From assembly GCF_009742725.1 (NCBI RefSeq), contig NZ_WPHG01000002.1, positions 558,001 through 622,000 of the forward strand: a stretch of DNA of 64,000 bases. Direction: 5' to 3'. The notes below the pieces were generated by a model, which did not search any database, was not told the origin of the DNA, and was given only the letters and a program-made list of their open reading frames with translations. The translations under genes and the position numbers were made by a program. Below are positions 27,874 to 37,123 of the stretch, in pieces (position 1 is the first letter of the stretch; every line of letters starts with the position of its first letter). Source of the stretch: Nitratireductor arenosus. GTDB lineage: Bacteria > Pseudomonadota > Alphaproteobacteria > Rhizobiales > Rhizobiaceae.

Positions 27874-28434
27874 TCAGGCCGCCCGGCGGCCGTGGCGGCC
27901 CTCGGCGATTTCTTCGGCCAGCTTGGCGCAGAAGGCCTCGAGGTCGCCCGGGTGGCGGCTGGTGACCAGGCCCTGGTCGGTGACGACCGCGCCGTCCTGC
28001 CACTTGCCGCCGGCGTTGACCACATCGGTGCGGATCGAAGGGTAGGAGGTCAGCTTGCGGTCTTTCACGATGCCCGCCTCCACCAGCAGCCAGGGCGCGT
28101 GGCAGATGGCGCCGATCGGCTTGCCGGCTTTCCAGAAGGCCGCAATCAGCGCGATCGCGTCCTTTTCGACCCGCAGCAGATCGGGGTTGATCTGACCGCC
28201 GGGTAGGACCAGCGCGTCGTAATCGGCCGCATTGGCTTCCTCGAGCGTTTTGTCGACGCGCACGGCGCGACCCCAGTCCTTGTCGTCCCAGCCTTTGATC
28301 TCGCCGCTTTCGGGCGCGATGACGTGGACGTTGGCGCCGGCCTGTTTGAGCTTTTGCAGCGGCACTTCGAGCTCCGACTGCTCGAAGCCGTGCGTAGCGA
28401 GAATGGCGACGTGCTTTCCAGAAAGATCGTGCAT
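27874..28434 (-). CDS. DJ-1/PfpI-family protein (YhbO/PfpI-type)
   Basis: 186 residues. The core VAILATHGFEQSELEVPLQKLKQAGANVHVIAPESGEIKGWD, LVLPGGQINPDLLR and IGAICHAPWLLVEAG contains the catalytic nucleophile Cys in AICHAPW and the Glu of the elbow region. Family members act as glyoxalase/deglycase or stress chaperones. ATG 28434 has CGGAGG 7 bases upstream; the frame stays open far upstream but that is a shadow. An EcfG-type promoter ends 34 bases before the start codon, pointing to general stress control. Confidence 0.92.
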   Translation of the reverse strand: MHDLSGKHVAILATHGFEQSELEVPLQKLKQAGANVHVIAPESGEIKGWDDKDWGRAVRVDKTLEEANAADYDALVLPGGQINPDLLRVEKDAIALIAAFWKAGKPIGAICHAPWLLVEAGIVKDRKLTSYPSIRTDVVNAGGKWQDGAVVTDQGLVTSRHPGDLEAFCAKLAEEIAEGRHGRRAA

Positions 28435-28468
28435 TTTTGAGCCTCCGTCGTTTGGTGCGTTCTTTCCA

Positions 28469-28494
28469 AACGGGGAGGGCGGGGAAAGGGTTCC
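28469..28494 (-). promoter_or_regulatory. EcfG (general stress sigma) promoter of the DJ-1/PfpI gene
   Basis: On the minus strand GGAAC (28490-28494), a 17-bp spacer and CGTT (28469-28472) match the alphaproteobacterial EcfG/RpoE2 consensus GGAAC-N16/17-CGTT exactly. The -10 element is 34 bases upstream of the ATG. Confidence 0.75.
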
Positions 28495-28704
28495 GGCCCG
28501 AGAGGTACGGCCGAACATCGAGGGCCGGCGGCAGCGGAACGGCCTGCACTCGATTTCAGACGTTGGCGAGAGGGGTTCTGCCATCGTCTGGAAAAACCAA
28601 AATGAACTCTGAAGTTTATTTCTCCGAGGATATACAACTCGAAATATATTGTCTGCAATTTGTGATCGTGAATAGTAGCATGTGCACCTTTCAATTATGC
28701 CGTC

Positions 28705-29046
28705 ATGTACACGTCCAGAAGACCCGACGAACGCGACAAGCAGATGGGACGGGCTCTCGCACGCCATCGCAAGGCGGCCGGCCAGTCCCAGGCCGAACTT
28801 GCGCGGCGGCTTGGATTGTCCGGGCAGCAGGTCGGGAAATATGAACGCGGAGAAAGCCGGATACCGGCCGGCCGGTTGGAGGAGGCGTTGGCGATTCTCG
28901 GTGCGCAGGATGCGGTACCGGTCGGTTTTGCCGAGGCCGCGCGGCCCTACACCGTGCCCGATGGCGGCAGGGCCGAGGTGCTGCGGGCGCTCGACCGGCT
29001 TCGGTCCGATCTTGAAACGTGTATCGAGCAGGTGAAGCGGCTTTGA
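28705..29046 (+). CDS. XRE-family helix-turn-helix regulator
   Basis: 113 residues. Helix-turn-helix spans about residues 17-70: MGRALARHRKAAGQSQAELARRLGLSGQQVGKYERGESRIPAGRLEEALAILG, a textbook Cro/C1 type with Q-Q-V-G-K-Y-E recognition helix. The C-terminal helix (LRALDRLRSDLETCIEQVKRL) probably dimerises. It is a lone gene in front of the broken GIY-YIG gene. Target genes are unknown. Similar short XRE proteins are common in rhizobia. Confidence 0.88.
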   Translation: MYTSRRPDERDKQMGRALARHRKAAGQSQAELARRLGLSGQQVGKYERGESRIPAGRLEEALAILGAQDAVPVGFAEAARPYTVPDGGRAEVLRALDRLRSDLETCIEQVKRL

Positions 29047-29097
29047 CCGGGTCGAAGCGTTGCGGCGACCGTTCCGCGACTGATCGCGAGGTGCGCC

Positions 29098-29385
29098 GTG
29101 ACCGGCTACGTCTACATGCCGGCGAGCCAGAAGCGCGGCATGATCTATGTCGGCGTCACCAATTCGCACGGTCGCCGGATGCGGGAGCACAAGGTCGGTC
29201 GCGGGTCGCGGTTCGGCGGCAAATATGGTGTGCGGCGGCTCGTCGGGTATGAGGAGCATTTCGACATCCGCGACGCTATCCAGGGCGAAAATCGCTCAAG
29301 CGCTGGCCGCGGCAATGGAAGGTCGACCTGATGCGAGCGCATGAACCCCGATTGGGAAGAGCTTTTTCGCGGGACAGGATGGTAG
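29098..29385 (+). pseudogene. GIY-YIG nuclease-domain gene broken by two single-base indels
   Basis: The frame from ATG 29098 reads YVYMPASQKRGMIYVGVTN, the GIY-YIG core with catalytic Arg in RRMREHK, then YEEHFDIRDAIQGE before running to a TGA at 29329-29331. A one-base deletion in the A-run at 29288-29291 moves the true continuation into the next frame (SLKRWPRQWKVDLMRA), and a one-base insertion at 29340 returns it to the first frame (MNPDWEELFRGTGW, stop 29383-29385). Intact members of this small alphaproteobacterial family are about 95 residues long, matching the repaired product. Confidence 0.8.
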
Positions 29386-29419
29386 CTTCAGTTGAGCATG
29401 ACGCGCGGCTCCTCTCCGC

Positions 29420-29590
29420 GTCGTCATCCTCGGGCTTGACCCGAGGATTCTGCCAGAACGCTGGCGAAGGGTGGGGGATGCCGAACGGTCTCTTCCTTCA
29501 CCGTCTCGCACGGTCGCCGCCTTCAGGCATGGACACCGGGGTCTCCGCGACGCCGCTTCGCGGCTGCACTGCCCTGGGATGACGAAGGTT
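29420..29590. repeat. Intergenic repeat-like element with terminal hairpin
   Basis: A perfect inverted repeat ATCCTCGGG/CCCGAGGAT (29426-29434 and 29440-29448) opens a block that ends in CCTGGGATGACGA around 29573-29585. This layout, with GTCATCCTCGGGCTTGACCC at one end and GGGATGACGA at the other, recurs between genes in many Hyphomicrobiales genomes as a mosaic repeat. No coding signal is visible. Together with flanking bases it fills the gap between the GIY-YIG gene and the nrdJ terminator. Confidence 0.55.
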
Positions 29591-29665
29591 GCGACAATTG
29601 CCGGGCCGCCGAGATTGAAAGGGTAGAGGCGCGAGAAGCAATCGTTCCAGGCCCGCAAAGCAGAT

Positions 29666-29689
29666 CGGCCCGGTCTTGCGACCGGGCCG
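29666..29689 (-). terminator. Hairpin terminator downstream of nrdJ
   Basis: CGGCCCGGTC (29666-29675) and GACCGGGCCG (29680-29689) form a 10-bp stem with a 4-nt loop, 37 bases beyond the nrdJ stop on the minus strand. The following sequence is only weakly T-rich (CTGCTTTG). Confidence 0.75.
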
Positions 29690-29725
29690 ACCTGATTCTG
29701 TCTCACCGTTGCCGGTTGTGATGTG

Positions 29726-32700
29726 TCACGAACACCCTGACGTCGACCCGCAGGTGTCGCATTTTTCGCAGGTGCCGTTGCGGACCATGGTGAAGTTCTG
29801 GCATTCCGAGCACATATTGCCGGTATAGCCCTGCATGATCGCCTTCTGGCGCCGTTCGGCGGCGAGCGCCTTGGCCTCGCTCGCTTCCTTGTGCGCGGTC
29901 TCGGAAAAGGCCGCGCCGGCTCCCGAGGTCTCCGCGGCGCTGTCTTCTGCCGCGACCTCGTCGGCGAGTTCCCTGGCGCGCTCCTCGTAATCGCGCTTGA
30001 AGGCGGTCGCCTGGTGCTGCAGTTCCGACACGGCCGGCTTGAGCGCGGCCGCGGTGGCGGCCGTGGCGATGGCGCGCACATTGCTGCCCTGGGCAGTGGG
30101 CTGGCGCGCCGGCCTGTCGCCGCCGCCGGCCTGGCCCTTGGGTTCGCCCGAGCCCGACACCACCTGGAAGGCGGCGCCGCGGGTCAGCCCCTTGGAAACC
30201 GGCAGCGACCGGCCCTCGGAAATTCCCTTGCCGAGCGAGGTGTTGGAAAAGTCCGACGTGTCGACATGGGCGAGGTCGTGGCGGCCGACATAGGAAACCG
30301 CCAGTTCCCGGAACACGTAGTCGAGGATCGAGGTGGCGTTCTTGATGGCGTCGTTGCCCTGGACCATGCCGGCCGGCTCGAACTTGGTGAAGGTGAAGGC
30401 CTCGACATATTCCTCCAGCGGCACGCCGTATTGCAGGCCGAGCGAGATGGCGATGGCGAAATTGTTCATCATCGCGCGGAAGGCGGCGCCTTCCTTGTGC
30501 ATGTCGATAAAGATCTCGCCGAGCCGGCCGTCGTCGAATTCGCCGGTCCTGAGATAGACCTTGTGGCCGCCGACGACCGCTTTTTGCGTATAACCCTTGC
30601 GCCGGTTGGGCAGCTTCTCACGCTCGCGCACCACTTTCTCGATGATGCGCTCAACGATCTTTTCGGTGACGGCGGCAGCCCGCGCAGCGGCCGGATGCGC
30701 CACCAGCGTTTCGACCGCGTCGTCCTCGTCGTCCTCCTCGTCGGCGATCAGCGAGGCGTTGAGCGGCTGCGACAGTTTGGAGCCGTCGCGGTAGAGCGCG
30801 TTGGCCTTCAGCGCCAGCTTCCACGACAGCATGTAGGCGGCCTTGCAGTCGTCAACCGTGGCGTCGTTGGGCATGTTGATCGTCTTGGAGATCGCGCCCG
30901 AGATGAAGGGCTGGGCGGCCGCCATCATGCGGATATGGCTTTCCACCGACAGATAGCGCTTGCCGACCTTGCCGCACGGATTGGCGCAGTCGAAGACGGG
31001 CAGGTGCTCGTCCTTGAGATGCGGCGCGCCTTCCAGCGTCATCGCGCCGCAGACATGGATGTTGGCGGCCTCGATCTCCTTCCTGGAAAAGCCGAGCGCG
31101 GGCAGGATTTCGAAGGAGAAGTCGTCGAGCTGCTCGTCGGTGAGGCCGAGCCCCTCCTTGCAGAACGCTTCGCCGAGCGTCCATTTGTTGAACACGAACT
31201 TGATGTCGAAGGCGCTCTTGAGCGCGGCGTTGAGCGCGGCGATCTGCTCGTCGCCGAAACCCTTGGCCTTGAGCGTGCTGGGATTGACGCCCGGCGCCTG
31301 GTTCAGATTGCCGTGGCCGACCGCATAGGCCTCGATCTCGGCGATCTGGGCCTCGGAATAGCCGAGCGTGCGCAGTGCCTCCGGCACGGCGCGGTTGATG
31401 ATCTTGAAATAGCCGCCGCCGGCCAGTTTCTTGAACTTCACCAGCGCGAAATCGGGCTCGATGCCGGTGGTGTCGCAATCCATGACCAGGCCGATCGTGC
31501 CGGTCGGCGCGATCACGGTCGCCTGGGCGTTGCGGTAGCCGTGCTTTTCGCCGAGTTCGAGCGCGCGGTCCCAGGCCTTGCGGGCGTGCTCCATCAGGGC
31601 CGGCTCGGGGCAATCCTCGGCAATCAGCGGCACCGGGTCGACGGCGAGCTTTTCATAACCGTCGGCCTGGCCGTGCGCGGCGCGGCGATGGTTGCGGATC
31701 ACGCGCAGCATATTGTCGGCGTTGCGCTCGTAGTCGGGGAAGGCGCCGAGCTCGCCGGCCATCTCGGCCGAGGTGGCGTAGGCCACACCGGTCATGATCG
31801 CGGTCAGCGCGCCGCAGATGGCGCGGCCTTCCTTGGAATCGTAGGGAATGCCCGCGGTCATCAACAGCCCGCCAATATTGGCGTAGCCAAGGCCGAGCGT
31901 GCGGTACTGGTAGGAAAGCCTGGCGATCTCCTTCGACGGGAACTGGGCCATCATCACCGAGATTTCGAGCACCATGGTCCACAGCCGGACCGAGTGCTCG
32001 TAGGCGGCGATATCGAAAGCGCCGTCCTTGCCGCGATAGGCGAGCAGGTTGAGCGAGGCCAGATTGCAGGCCGTGTCGTCGAGGAACATATATTCCGAGC
32101 ACGGGTTCGACGCGCGGATCGGACCGGCCGCCGGCGAGGTATGCCAGTCGTTCATGGTGGTGTTGAAATGCAGGCCCGGATCGGCCGAGGCCCAGGCGGC
32201 GTGGCCGATCTTTTCCCACAGATCGCCGGCCTTGACGGTGCGGGCGACCTTGCCGTCGGTGCGGCGGATCAGGTTCCAGTCGCCGTCAGCCTCGACCGCG
32301 CGCAGGAAGTCGTCCTTGAGCGAGACCGAATTGTTGGAATTCTGGCCCGATACCGTCAGATAGGCTTCCGAATCCCAGTCCGTGTCGTAGGTCTTGAAAT
32401 CGAGCGCGGTGTAGCCCTGGCGTGCGAACTGGATGACGCGGCGAATATAATTCTCCGGCACGGCGCTCTTCTTGGCCGCGCGCACCTCGCGCTTGAGCGC
32501 GGGGTTCTTGGCCGGATCGAAGCAGTCGCCGTTGTCGGCCTCGCAATTCACGCAGGCCTTCATGATCGCGTCGAGATGTTTCTTGACGATCCTGGAGCCG
32601 GTGACGAGCGAGGCGACCTTCTGCTCCTCCTTCACCTTCCAGTCGATATAGGCCTCGATGTCGGGATGGTCGACGTCGACCACCACCATCTTGGCCGCGC

Positions 32701-33526
32701 GTCGGGTCGTGCCGCCCGACTTGATCGCGCCGGCGGCGCGGTCGCCGATCTTCAAAAAGCTCATCAGGCCCGACGACTTGCCGCCGCCCGACAGGTTTTC
32801 GCCTTCGGAGCGCAATTGCGAGAAATTGGAGCCGGTGCCGGAGCCGTATTTGAACAGGCGCGCCTCACGCACCCACAAATCCATGATGCCGCCCTCGTTG
32901 ACGAGGTCGTCGCCGACCGACTGGATGAAGCAGGCATGCGGCTGGGGATGCTCATAGGCCGATTTCGACCGGGTCAGCTTGCCGGTGAAGGGATCGACGT
33001 AATGGTGGCCCTGGCCGGGGCCGTCGATGCCGTAGGCCCAGTAGAGGCCGGTGTTGAACCATTGCGGCGAGTTGGGCGCCACGCGCTGGGTGGCGAGCAT
33101 GTAGCACAGCTCGTCCATGAAGGTTTGGGCGTCGTCCTCACCGTCGAAATAGCCGCCCTTCCAGCCCCAGTAGGTCCAGGTGCCGGCGAGGCGGGTGAAG
33201 ACCTGGCGCGCGTCGGTTTCGGAGCCGTAGCGCTCGTCCTCAGGCAGCTCGGCCAGGGCCTCCTCGTCGGCGACCGAGCGCCACAGGAAGGACGGCACGT
33301 CGTTTTCCTCGACCCGCTTCAGGCGGGCGGGCACGCCGGCCTTGCGGAAATATTTCTGCGCCAGGATATCGGCTGCGACCTGGCTGAACTGTCTCGGCAC
33401 GTCGATGTCGGCGAGCCTGAAGACGACCGAGCCGTCGGGGTTCTTGATCTCGCTCGTGGCCTTGCGGAATTCGATCTCCGCATAGGCCGACAGGCCCTGG
33501 TTGGTGAAACGACGCTCGATGCGCAT
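29726..33526 (-). CDS. nrdJ: Vitamin B12-dependent ribonucleoside-diphosphate reductase (class II)
   Basis: 1266 residues, the large alphaproteobacterial class II enzyme, which reduces ribonucleotides using adenosylcobalamin. The start ATG 33526 ([11 protein letters not shown]) follows GAGGGACC. Substrate-site blocks include [20 protein letters not shown]-like [70 protein letters not shown] and [20 protein letters not shown]. The C-terminus ends in a cysteine cluster ([14 protein letters not shown]) for reduction by thioredoxin-like donors. NrdR boxes lie in the leader. No other nrd gene is in this window. Confidence 0.97.
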   Translation of the reverse strand: MRIERRFTNQGLSAYAEIEFRKATSEIKNPDGSVVFRLADIDVPRQFSQVAADILAQKYFRKAGVPARLKRVEENDVPSFLWRSVADEEALAELPEDERYGSETDARQVFTRLAGTWTYWGWKGGYFDGEDDAQTFMDELCYMLATQRVAPNSPQWFNTGLYWAYGIDGPGQGHHYVDPFTGKLTRSKSAYEHPQPHACFIQSVGDDLVNEGGIMDLWVREARLFKYGSGTGSNFSQLRSEGENLSGGGKSSGLMSFLKIGDRAAGAIKSGGTTRRAAKMVVVDVDHPDIEAYIDWKVKEEQKVASLVTGSRIVKKHLDAIMKACVNCEADNGDCFDPAKNPALKREVRAAKKSAVPENYIRRVIQFARQGYTALDFKTYDTDWDSEAYLTVSGQNSNNSVSLKDDFLRAVEADGDWNLIRRTDGKVARTVKAGDLWEKIGHAAWASADPGLHFNTTMNDWHTSPAAGPIRASNPCSEYMFLDDTACNLASLNLLAYRGKDGAFDIAAYEHSVRLWTMVLEISVMMAQFPSKEIARLSYQYRTLGLGYANIGGLLMTAGIPYDSKEGRAICGALTAIMTGVAYATSAEMAGELGAFPDYERNADNMLRVIRNHRRAAHGQADGYEKLAVDPVPLIAEDCPEPALMEHARKAWDRALELGEKHGYRNAQATVIAPTGTIGLVMDCDTTGIEPDFALVKFKKLAGGGYFKIINRAVPEALRTLGYSEAQIAEIEAYAVGHGNLNQAPGVNPSTLKAKGFGDEQIAALNAALKSAFDIKFVFNKWTLGEAFCKEGLGLTDEQLDDFSFEILPALGFSRKEIEAANIHVCGAMTLEGAPHLKDEHLPVFDCANPCGKVGKRYLSVESHIRMMAAAQPFISGAISKTINMPNDATVDDCKAAYMLSWKLALKANALYRDGSKLSQPLNASLIADEEDDEDDAVETLVAHPAAARAAAVTEKIVERIIEKVVREREKLPNRRKGYTQKAVVGGHKVYLRTGEFDDGRLGEIFIDMHKEGAAFRAMMNNFAIAISLGLQYGVPLEEYVEAFTFTKFEPAGMVQGNDAIKNATSILDYVFRELAVSYVGRHDLAHVDTSDFSNTSLGKGISEGRSLPVSKGLTRGAAFQVVSGSGEPKGQAGGGDRPARQPTAQGSNVRAIATAATAAALKPAVSELQHQATAFKRDYEERARELADEVAAEDSAAETSGAGAAFSETAHKEASEAKALAAERRQKAIMQGYTGNMCSECQNFTMVRNGTCEKCDTCGSTSGCS

Positions 33527-33540
33527 TTTGGTCCCTCTAG

Positions 33541-33556
33541 TCCCTAAATATAGCGC
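33541..33556. promoter_or_regulatory. Degenerate NrdR box, proximal
   Basis: TCCCTAAATATAGCGC keeps the CTAAATATAG centre of the upstream box but has lost the outer ACA/TGT arms. It lies 15-30 bases before the nrdJ start codon, overlapping the ribosome-binding region. Confidence 0.55.
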
Positions 33557-33665
33557 CTTCGTCCACAAGCGCCATGCGCTCGCTCCAAAGACACAGATCC
33601 GCCATTCCCGTACGCCTCGTCATGTGCGCTCGGGTCTCCTTTCGCCGACCCTTGTCCAAGGCCGA

Positions 33666-33688
33666 GAAGGCGTTTGAAAAACGCCTTC
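33666..33688 (-). other. Leader hairpin upstream of nrdJ
   Basis: GAAGGCGTTT (33666-33675) and AAACGCCTTC (33679-33688) form a perfect 10-bp stem with a 3-nt loop, flanked by GCCGA/TCGGC that could extend it after a bulge. On the minus strand it sits about 140 bases upstream of the nrdJ start, downstream of the perfect NrdR box, so it would be in the transcript if the promoter is at that box. Confidence 0.6.
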
Positions 33689-33787
33689 CTGGCGATCGGC
33701 AAGGGCGGCGGGTTCCTCGTACTCCCGCTGATCGCGATTCCCCGTCCCGGAGAATTTTACGCTATCTAGTGCCGAGGTTGGGCGCAA

Positions 33788-33803
33788 ACACTAAATATAG
33801 TGT
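33788..33803. promoter_or_regulatory. NrdR box, distal, near-perfect
   Basis: ACACTAAATATAGTGT matches the 16-bp NrdR consensus acaCwAtATaTwGtgt. NrdR is the ATP/dATP-sensing repressor of ribonucleotide reductase genes. It lies 262 bases upstream of the nrdJ start codon. Confidence 0.85.
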
Positions 33804-34144
33804 TAACAAGCAATTTTTGCCACCCCGGCCCGTCGCTTTCAGGTCCCCCTCGGCACGTTTTTTTCCACGGCGTCCGCTACCCTCGAAACTGGGCGGACAA
33901 CGGCTCAAACGCACAAAAATCTGGAAAAAGACCGGGCTCGGAACTCTCCGGCCGCACTCTCAACAAGAGCGCATGGCCAATAAAAAGCGACTCGTCCCGC
34001 AGCGTCAAGGGCTCGTTCTTGGAAGTTTTATGACCGCAACATCTTGTGTGTCGTAAATGTGGATAGCGGGGATGGCGAGGCTTTGCCGGTGGCGCTTGCG
34101 GGAACGCTGCAATTCCGCCGTTCGGCCAGGAAGGTCGGCCGCCG

Positions 34145-35707
34145 TCAGGACAGGAAGGCCAGCCCGTGGAAGATCAACGCGGCGATCAGGGCGGTGGAGG
34201 GTACGGTGACCACCCAGGCGGCGACGATGGTGGAAAAATGAGCGCGACGCACAAGCTTGCGCCGTTTCGCCTCCTCGCGCGAAAACGCCAGCGGTTCGGT
34301 GTCGGCCTCGTCCTCGTCGTCGAAAACCGCCTCGGCATCGCCCGCCCGCAGCCGGCGCTCGGCGCGCAGGCGCACGCCCTTGCGTTCCAGATAGGCACGC
34401 CGGCGCGGCGAGTTTTGCGTATACCACTCGCGGAAAAAGCCGACCCCGAACACGGCGCCGACAGCGATATGGGTCGAACTGACCGGCAGACCGAACCAGG
34501 AGGCGATGATGACGGTGAGCGCGGCAGAAAGCGCCACGCAGAAAGCGCGCATCGGGTTGAGCTTGGTGATCTGCTCGCCGACCATGCGCACCAGCTTGGG
34601 GCCGAACAGGAGCAGGCCGAGCGAAATGCCGAACGCGCCGATCAACATCACCCAGAACGGTATCGAGACCTTGGCCGCCAGTCCGCCGCCGCTGGCCGCC
34701 TGGACGATCGCGGCGAGTGGGCCGACGGCGTTGGCGACGTCGTTGGCGCCATGCGCGAAGGACAAAAGCGCGGCCGAGATGATCAACGGCAGCGCGAATA
34801 GCCGGCGCAATGACTGGTTGCGGTTTTCCATGCCGCGCGACTGGCGCGCCACGCCAAGGTGGGCGAGGCCCCAGGCCAGCAGGAAGGTTCCCACCCCGAT
34901 CAGCACGATATGCGTGGCGGGCAGGTGGACGACCTTTTTCAGCCCCTTGGTGGCGAGATAGGCGGCAAACGCGCCGGCCATGACGCCGATCAGCACCGGC
35001 ACCCAGCGGCGCGCGGCGGCGATCTTGTCGTCCTGGTAGATGATGCGCGATTTCACGAAAGCCAGGAACGAGGCCGCGATCACCCCGCCGAGCAGGGGCG
35101 AGATCACCCAACTCGCGGCGATGCCGCCCATCACCGGCCAGTTGACGGCGGTGAAGCCGGCCGAGGCGATACCGGCGCCCATCACGCCGCCGACGACGGC
35201 ATGGGTCGTCGACACCGGCGCGCCGATCGCGGTCGCCAAATTGACCCAGACGGCGGAGGCGAGCAGGGCCGCCATCATGGCGCTGACGAAAACACCCGGT
35301 CCGGCCACGGCGTTGGTGTCGATGATGCCTTTCGAAATGGTGTCGACGACGTCGCCGCCGGCGATCAGCGCTCCGGCGGTTTCGCAAAGCGCGGCCATGA
35401 CAAGGGCGCCGCCCATGGTGAGCGCGCGCGCGCCGACGGCCGGCGCGACATTGTTGGCGACGTCGTTGGCGCCGATGTTGAGCGCCATATAGGCGCCGAT
35501 CGCCGCGGCGGCGATGATGGCGACCGCGCCCGGCTCGCCGGCCGCGAAGACGGCGACGGCGATAGCGACGAAGGCCATGAAGAAAAGCGCGAGTCCGGGC
35601 GCGGCGAGACCGCGCGCGAGAAAGCTTGTCGCTTCCTCAACCTGGGCAAGTTTTTCCAGATCCTTGTCGAGCGTCGCCTTGCGCGCCGTCTCGCTGGCCT
35701 CGGTCAT
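34145..35707 (-). CDS. pit: Inorganic phosphate transporter, PiT family
   Basis: 520 residues with about 11 membrane helices. The paired PiT signatures GANDVANNVAPAVGARAL (residues about 79-96) and GANDVANAVGPLAAI, and the repeated motif PVSTTHAVVGGVMG / PVSSTHIAVGAVFG identify a low-affinity metal-phosphate:proton symporter. A cytoplasmic loop near the C-terminus is rich in Arg and acidic residues (RLRAGDAEAVFDDEDEADTEP). There is no adjacent PhoU-like partner gene. Confidence 0.95.
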   Translation of the reverse strand: MTEASETARKATLDKDLEKLAQVEEATSFLARGLAAPGLALFFMAFVAIAVAVFAAGEPGAVAIIAAAAIGAYMALNIGANDVANNVAPAVGARALTMGGALVMAALCETAGALIAGGDVVDTISKGIIDTNAVAGPGVFVSAMMAALLASAVWVNLATAIGAPVSTTHAVVGGVMGAGIASAGFTAVNWPVMGGIAASWVISPLLGGVIAASFLAFVKSRIIYQDDKIAAARRWVPVLIGVMAGAFAAYLATKGLKKVVHLPATHIVLIGVGTFLLAWGLAHLGVARQSRGMENRNQSLRRLFALPLIISAALLSFAHGANDVANAVGPLAAIVQAASGGGLAAKVSIPFWVMLIGAFGISLGLLLFGPKLVRMVGEQITKLNPMRAFCVALSAALTVIIASWFGLPVSSTHIAVGAVFGVGFFREWYTQNSPRRRAYLERKGVRLRAERRLRAGDAEAVFDDEDEADTEPLAFSREEAKRRKLVRRAHFSTIVAAWVVTVPSTALIAALIFHGLAFLS

Positions 35708-35840
35708 CGCGATACCGCTCCCATCTCAGCCCCTGCGGTAGAGGAGACGGACGGGAGGCTCAAGGCCGCAGCATGCGGTTGGAGCATGGCATGGCGAATA
35801 ATCGTGGAAAACCGTTCGTCGCGTATCGTGCGGCCGCCGC

Positions 35841-36350
35841 TCAGACCGGAATCGCGAAATCACCGATCAACTCGGCGAGATCCCGCTCGCGAACCCGGCT
35901 CGCCGCTTCGCCGGTGGAAAGCCATTGGCGCAGACGCTGGCCCTTTTCGGGCCAGCTCTTGTCGATTCGTTCCACCTTCAAAGGAAAGACCAGCACCTCG
36001 CAACGGGCTTCAAGGCCGCTCTTCAGGTTCTTGCCGTAAAGATAGTGGCCGATCTCCTCCACGCAGATCGTCCCATGCAGGCCAGCTTCCTCGGTCGCTT
36101 CGCGGGCGGCCGATTCGTGCAGCAATTCACCCTTTTCCGGCCAACCCTTCGGCAGCACCCAGCGGCCGGTGTCGCGGCTTGTGATCAGCATCACCTCGAG
36201 CCCACGCTTGGCATGGCGCCACGGCAGCGCGGCAACCTGCACGCGCGGCGGAACGCCGCCGAGGAACTGGCGAACCCTGTCGACCGAATGCTGCCATGAA
36301 CGCTGACTGACCAGCATTTGTGGACCGAATCCCCGCGAATTGAATCGCAA
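35841..36350 (-). CDS. Nudix hydrolase
   Basis: 169 residues. The Nudix box G(WPEKG)E(LLHESAA)RE(AT)EE(A)GL fits GX5EX7REUXEEXGU exactly and coordinates the catalytic metal. The preceding LPWRHAKRGLEVMLITSRDTGRWVLPKG is the usual beta-strand entry; the pattern resembles diphosphoinositol-polyphosphate/ApnA-type Nudix enzymes. Substrate unknown. Start may be ATG 36350 or the internal ATG 33 bases later (MLVSQRSW). Confidence 0.9.
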   Translation of the reverse strand: MRFNSRGFGPQMLVSQRSWQHSVDRVRQFLGGVPPRVQVAALPWRHAKRGLEVMLITSRDTGRWVLPKGWPEKGELLHESAAREATEEAGLHGTICVEEIGHYLYGKNLKSGLEARCEVLVFPLKVERIDKSWPEKGQRLRQWLSTGEAASRVRERDLAELIGDFAIPV

Positions 36351-36528
36351 GCTTAGCTGATGGCATGAAGCATGCCAGCCAGCGGTGAATATTTTCTCAT
36401 CGCCAGTCGGATGTTTGCATATCCGTGAGCCGACTATGCAATCAAATTACGGCTTTATCGTGAAAATTCAAGGGTCTGACTTGCAGGAAGGTGTACCGCC
36501 TTGCCCGTCGCGCGACGGCTGGACGGGT

Positions 36529-37026
36529 CTAGCTGCGATCGTCTTCGGAAATCGGGCGCTGATAGGTGAAGCCCATGTCCCAGGGAAAATAGATCCAGGT
36601 ATCCTGCGACACTTCGGTGACGAAACTATCGACCAGCGGGCGCCCCTTGGGCTTTGCGTAGACGGTGGCGAAGTGAGCCTTCGGCATTATCGCCCGTACG
36701 ACGGCGGCCGTCTTGCCGGTATCGGTGAGATCGTCGACGATCAGCACGTCGGCGCCGTCATTTTCCAACAATACCGGGCTTACTTCCTTCAGGACCTTCA
36801 GTTCACCTTGCGCGGCATAGTCGTGATAGGAGGCGATCGAAACCGTCTCTATGACGCGGATGCCCAGTTCGCGCGCGATAATCGCCGCCGGCACTAGGCC
36901 GCCGCGGGTGATGCACACGATCGCCTTCCACGAGCCGCCATTATCGGCCAGCCGCCAGGCGAGGGCGCGCGCGTCACGATGGAACTGGTCCCAGGAGACG
37001 GGAAAGGCTTTTTCGGGGAGCGACAT
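36529..37026 (-). CDS. gpt: Xanthine(-guanine) phosphoribosyltransferase
   Basis: 165 residues. The PRPP-binding motif [13 protein letters not shown] and the N-terminal [46 protein letters not shown] and YFPWDMGF end match Gpt, which salvages xanthine and guanine to XMP and GMP. It fits the purine-salvage genes elsewhere in the window (ade, NCS2 permease). The ATG 37026 has a weak ribosome binding site. Confidence 0.94.
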   Translation of the reverse strand: MSLPEKAFPVSWDQFHRDARALAWRLADNGGSWKAIVCITRGGLVPAAIIARELGIRVIETVSIASYHDYAAQGELKVLKEVSPVLLENDGADVLIVDDLTDTGKTAAVVRAIMPKAHFATVYAKPKGRPLVDSFVTEVSQDTWIYFPWDMGFTYQRPISEDDRS

Positions 37027-37123
37027 CGCGACCGTCTCTTTTTCAGCATCTCGATGCGGCAGAGCCTTATGCGCAGTTGGGGCAAAAAGGCAAGCGTTGC
37101 GTCGCGGCGTGAGCGATCGCGCC

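Larger units (their letters stand above)
33527..34144. other. 618-bp intergenic region: nrdJ leader and promoter
   Basis: No convincing gene on either strand; open frames here have no family motifs. It contains one perfect and one degenerate NrdR box, a 10-bp hairpin between them, and an AT-rich stretch at 33770-33930 that stands out from the GC-rich surroundings and probably holds the nrdJ promoter. The pit gene ends at 34145 on the same strand. Confidence 0.6.

Noticed and set aside
28435-29259. Long N-terminal extension of the DJ-1/PfpI frame
   Set aside because: The open frame continues upstream but crosses the EcfG promoter, the ribosome binding site and the divergent XRE and GIY-YIG genes, and looks random.
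29891-33547. Very long open frame antisense to nrdJ
   Set aside because: It is a shadow of the GC-rich nrdJ coding strand; no family motif, and composition mirrors nrdJ codons.
33600-33660. Possible cobalamin riboswitch before the B12-dependent nrdJ
   Set aside because: The minus strand has AGGAGACCCG, part of a B12 box, but the AGYC half and the upstream conserved core (including the CCCGCAACTGT-type stretch) are absent.
33574-34056. 160-residue plus-strand frame in the nrdJ leader
   Set aside because: Low-complexity composition, no ribosome binding site and no recognisable motif; overlaps regulatory elements.
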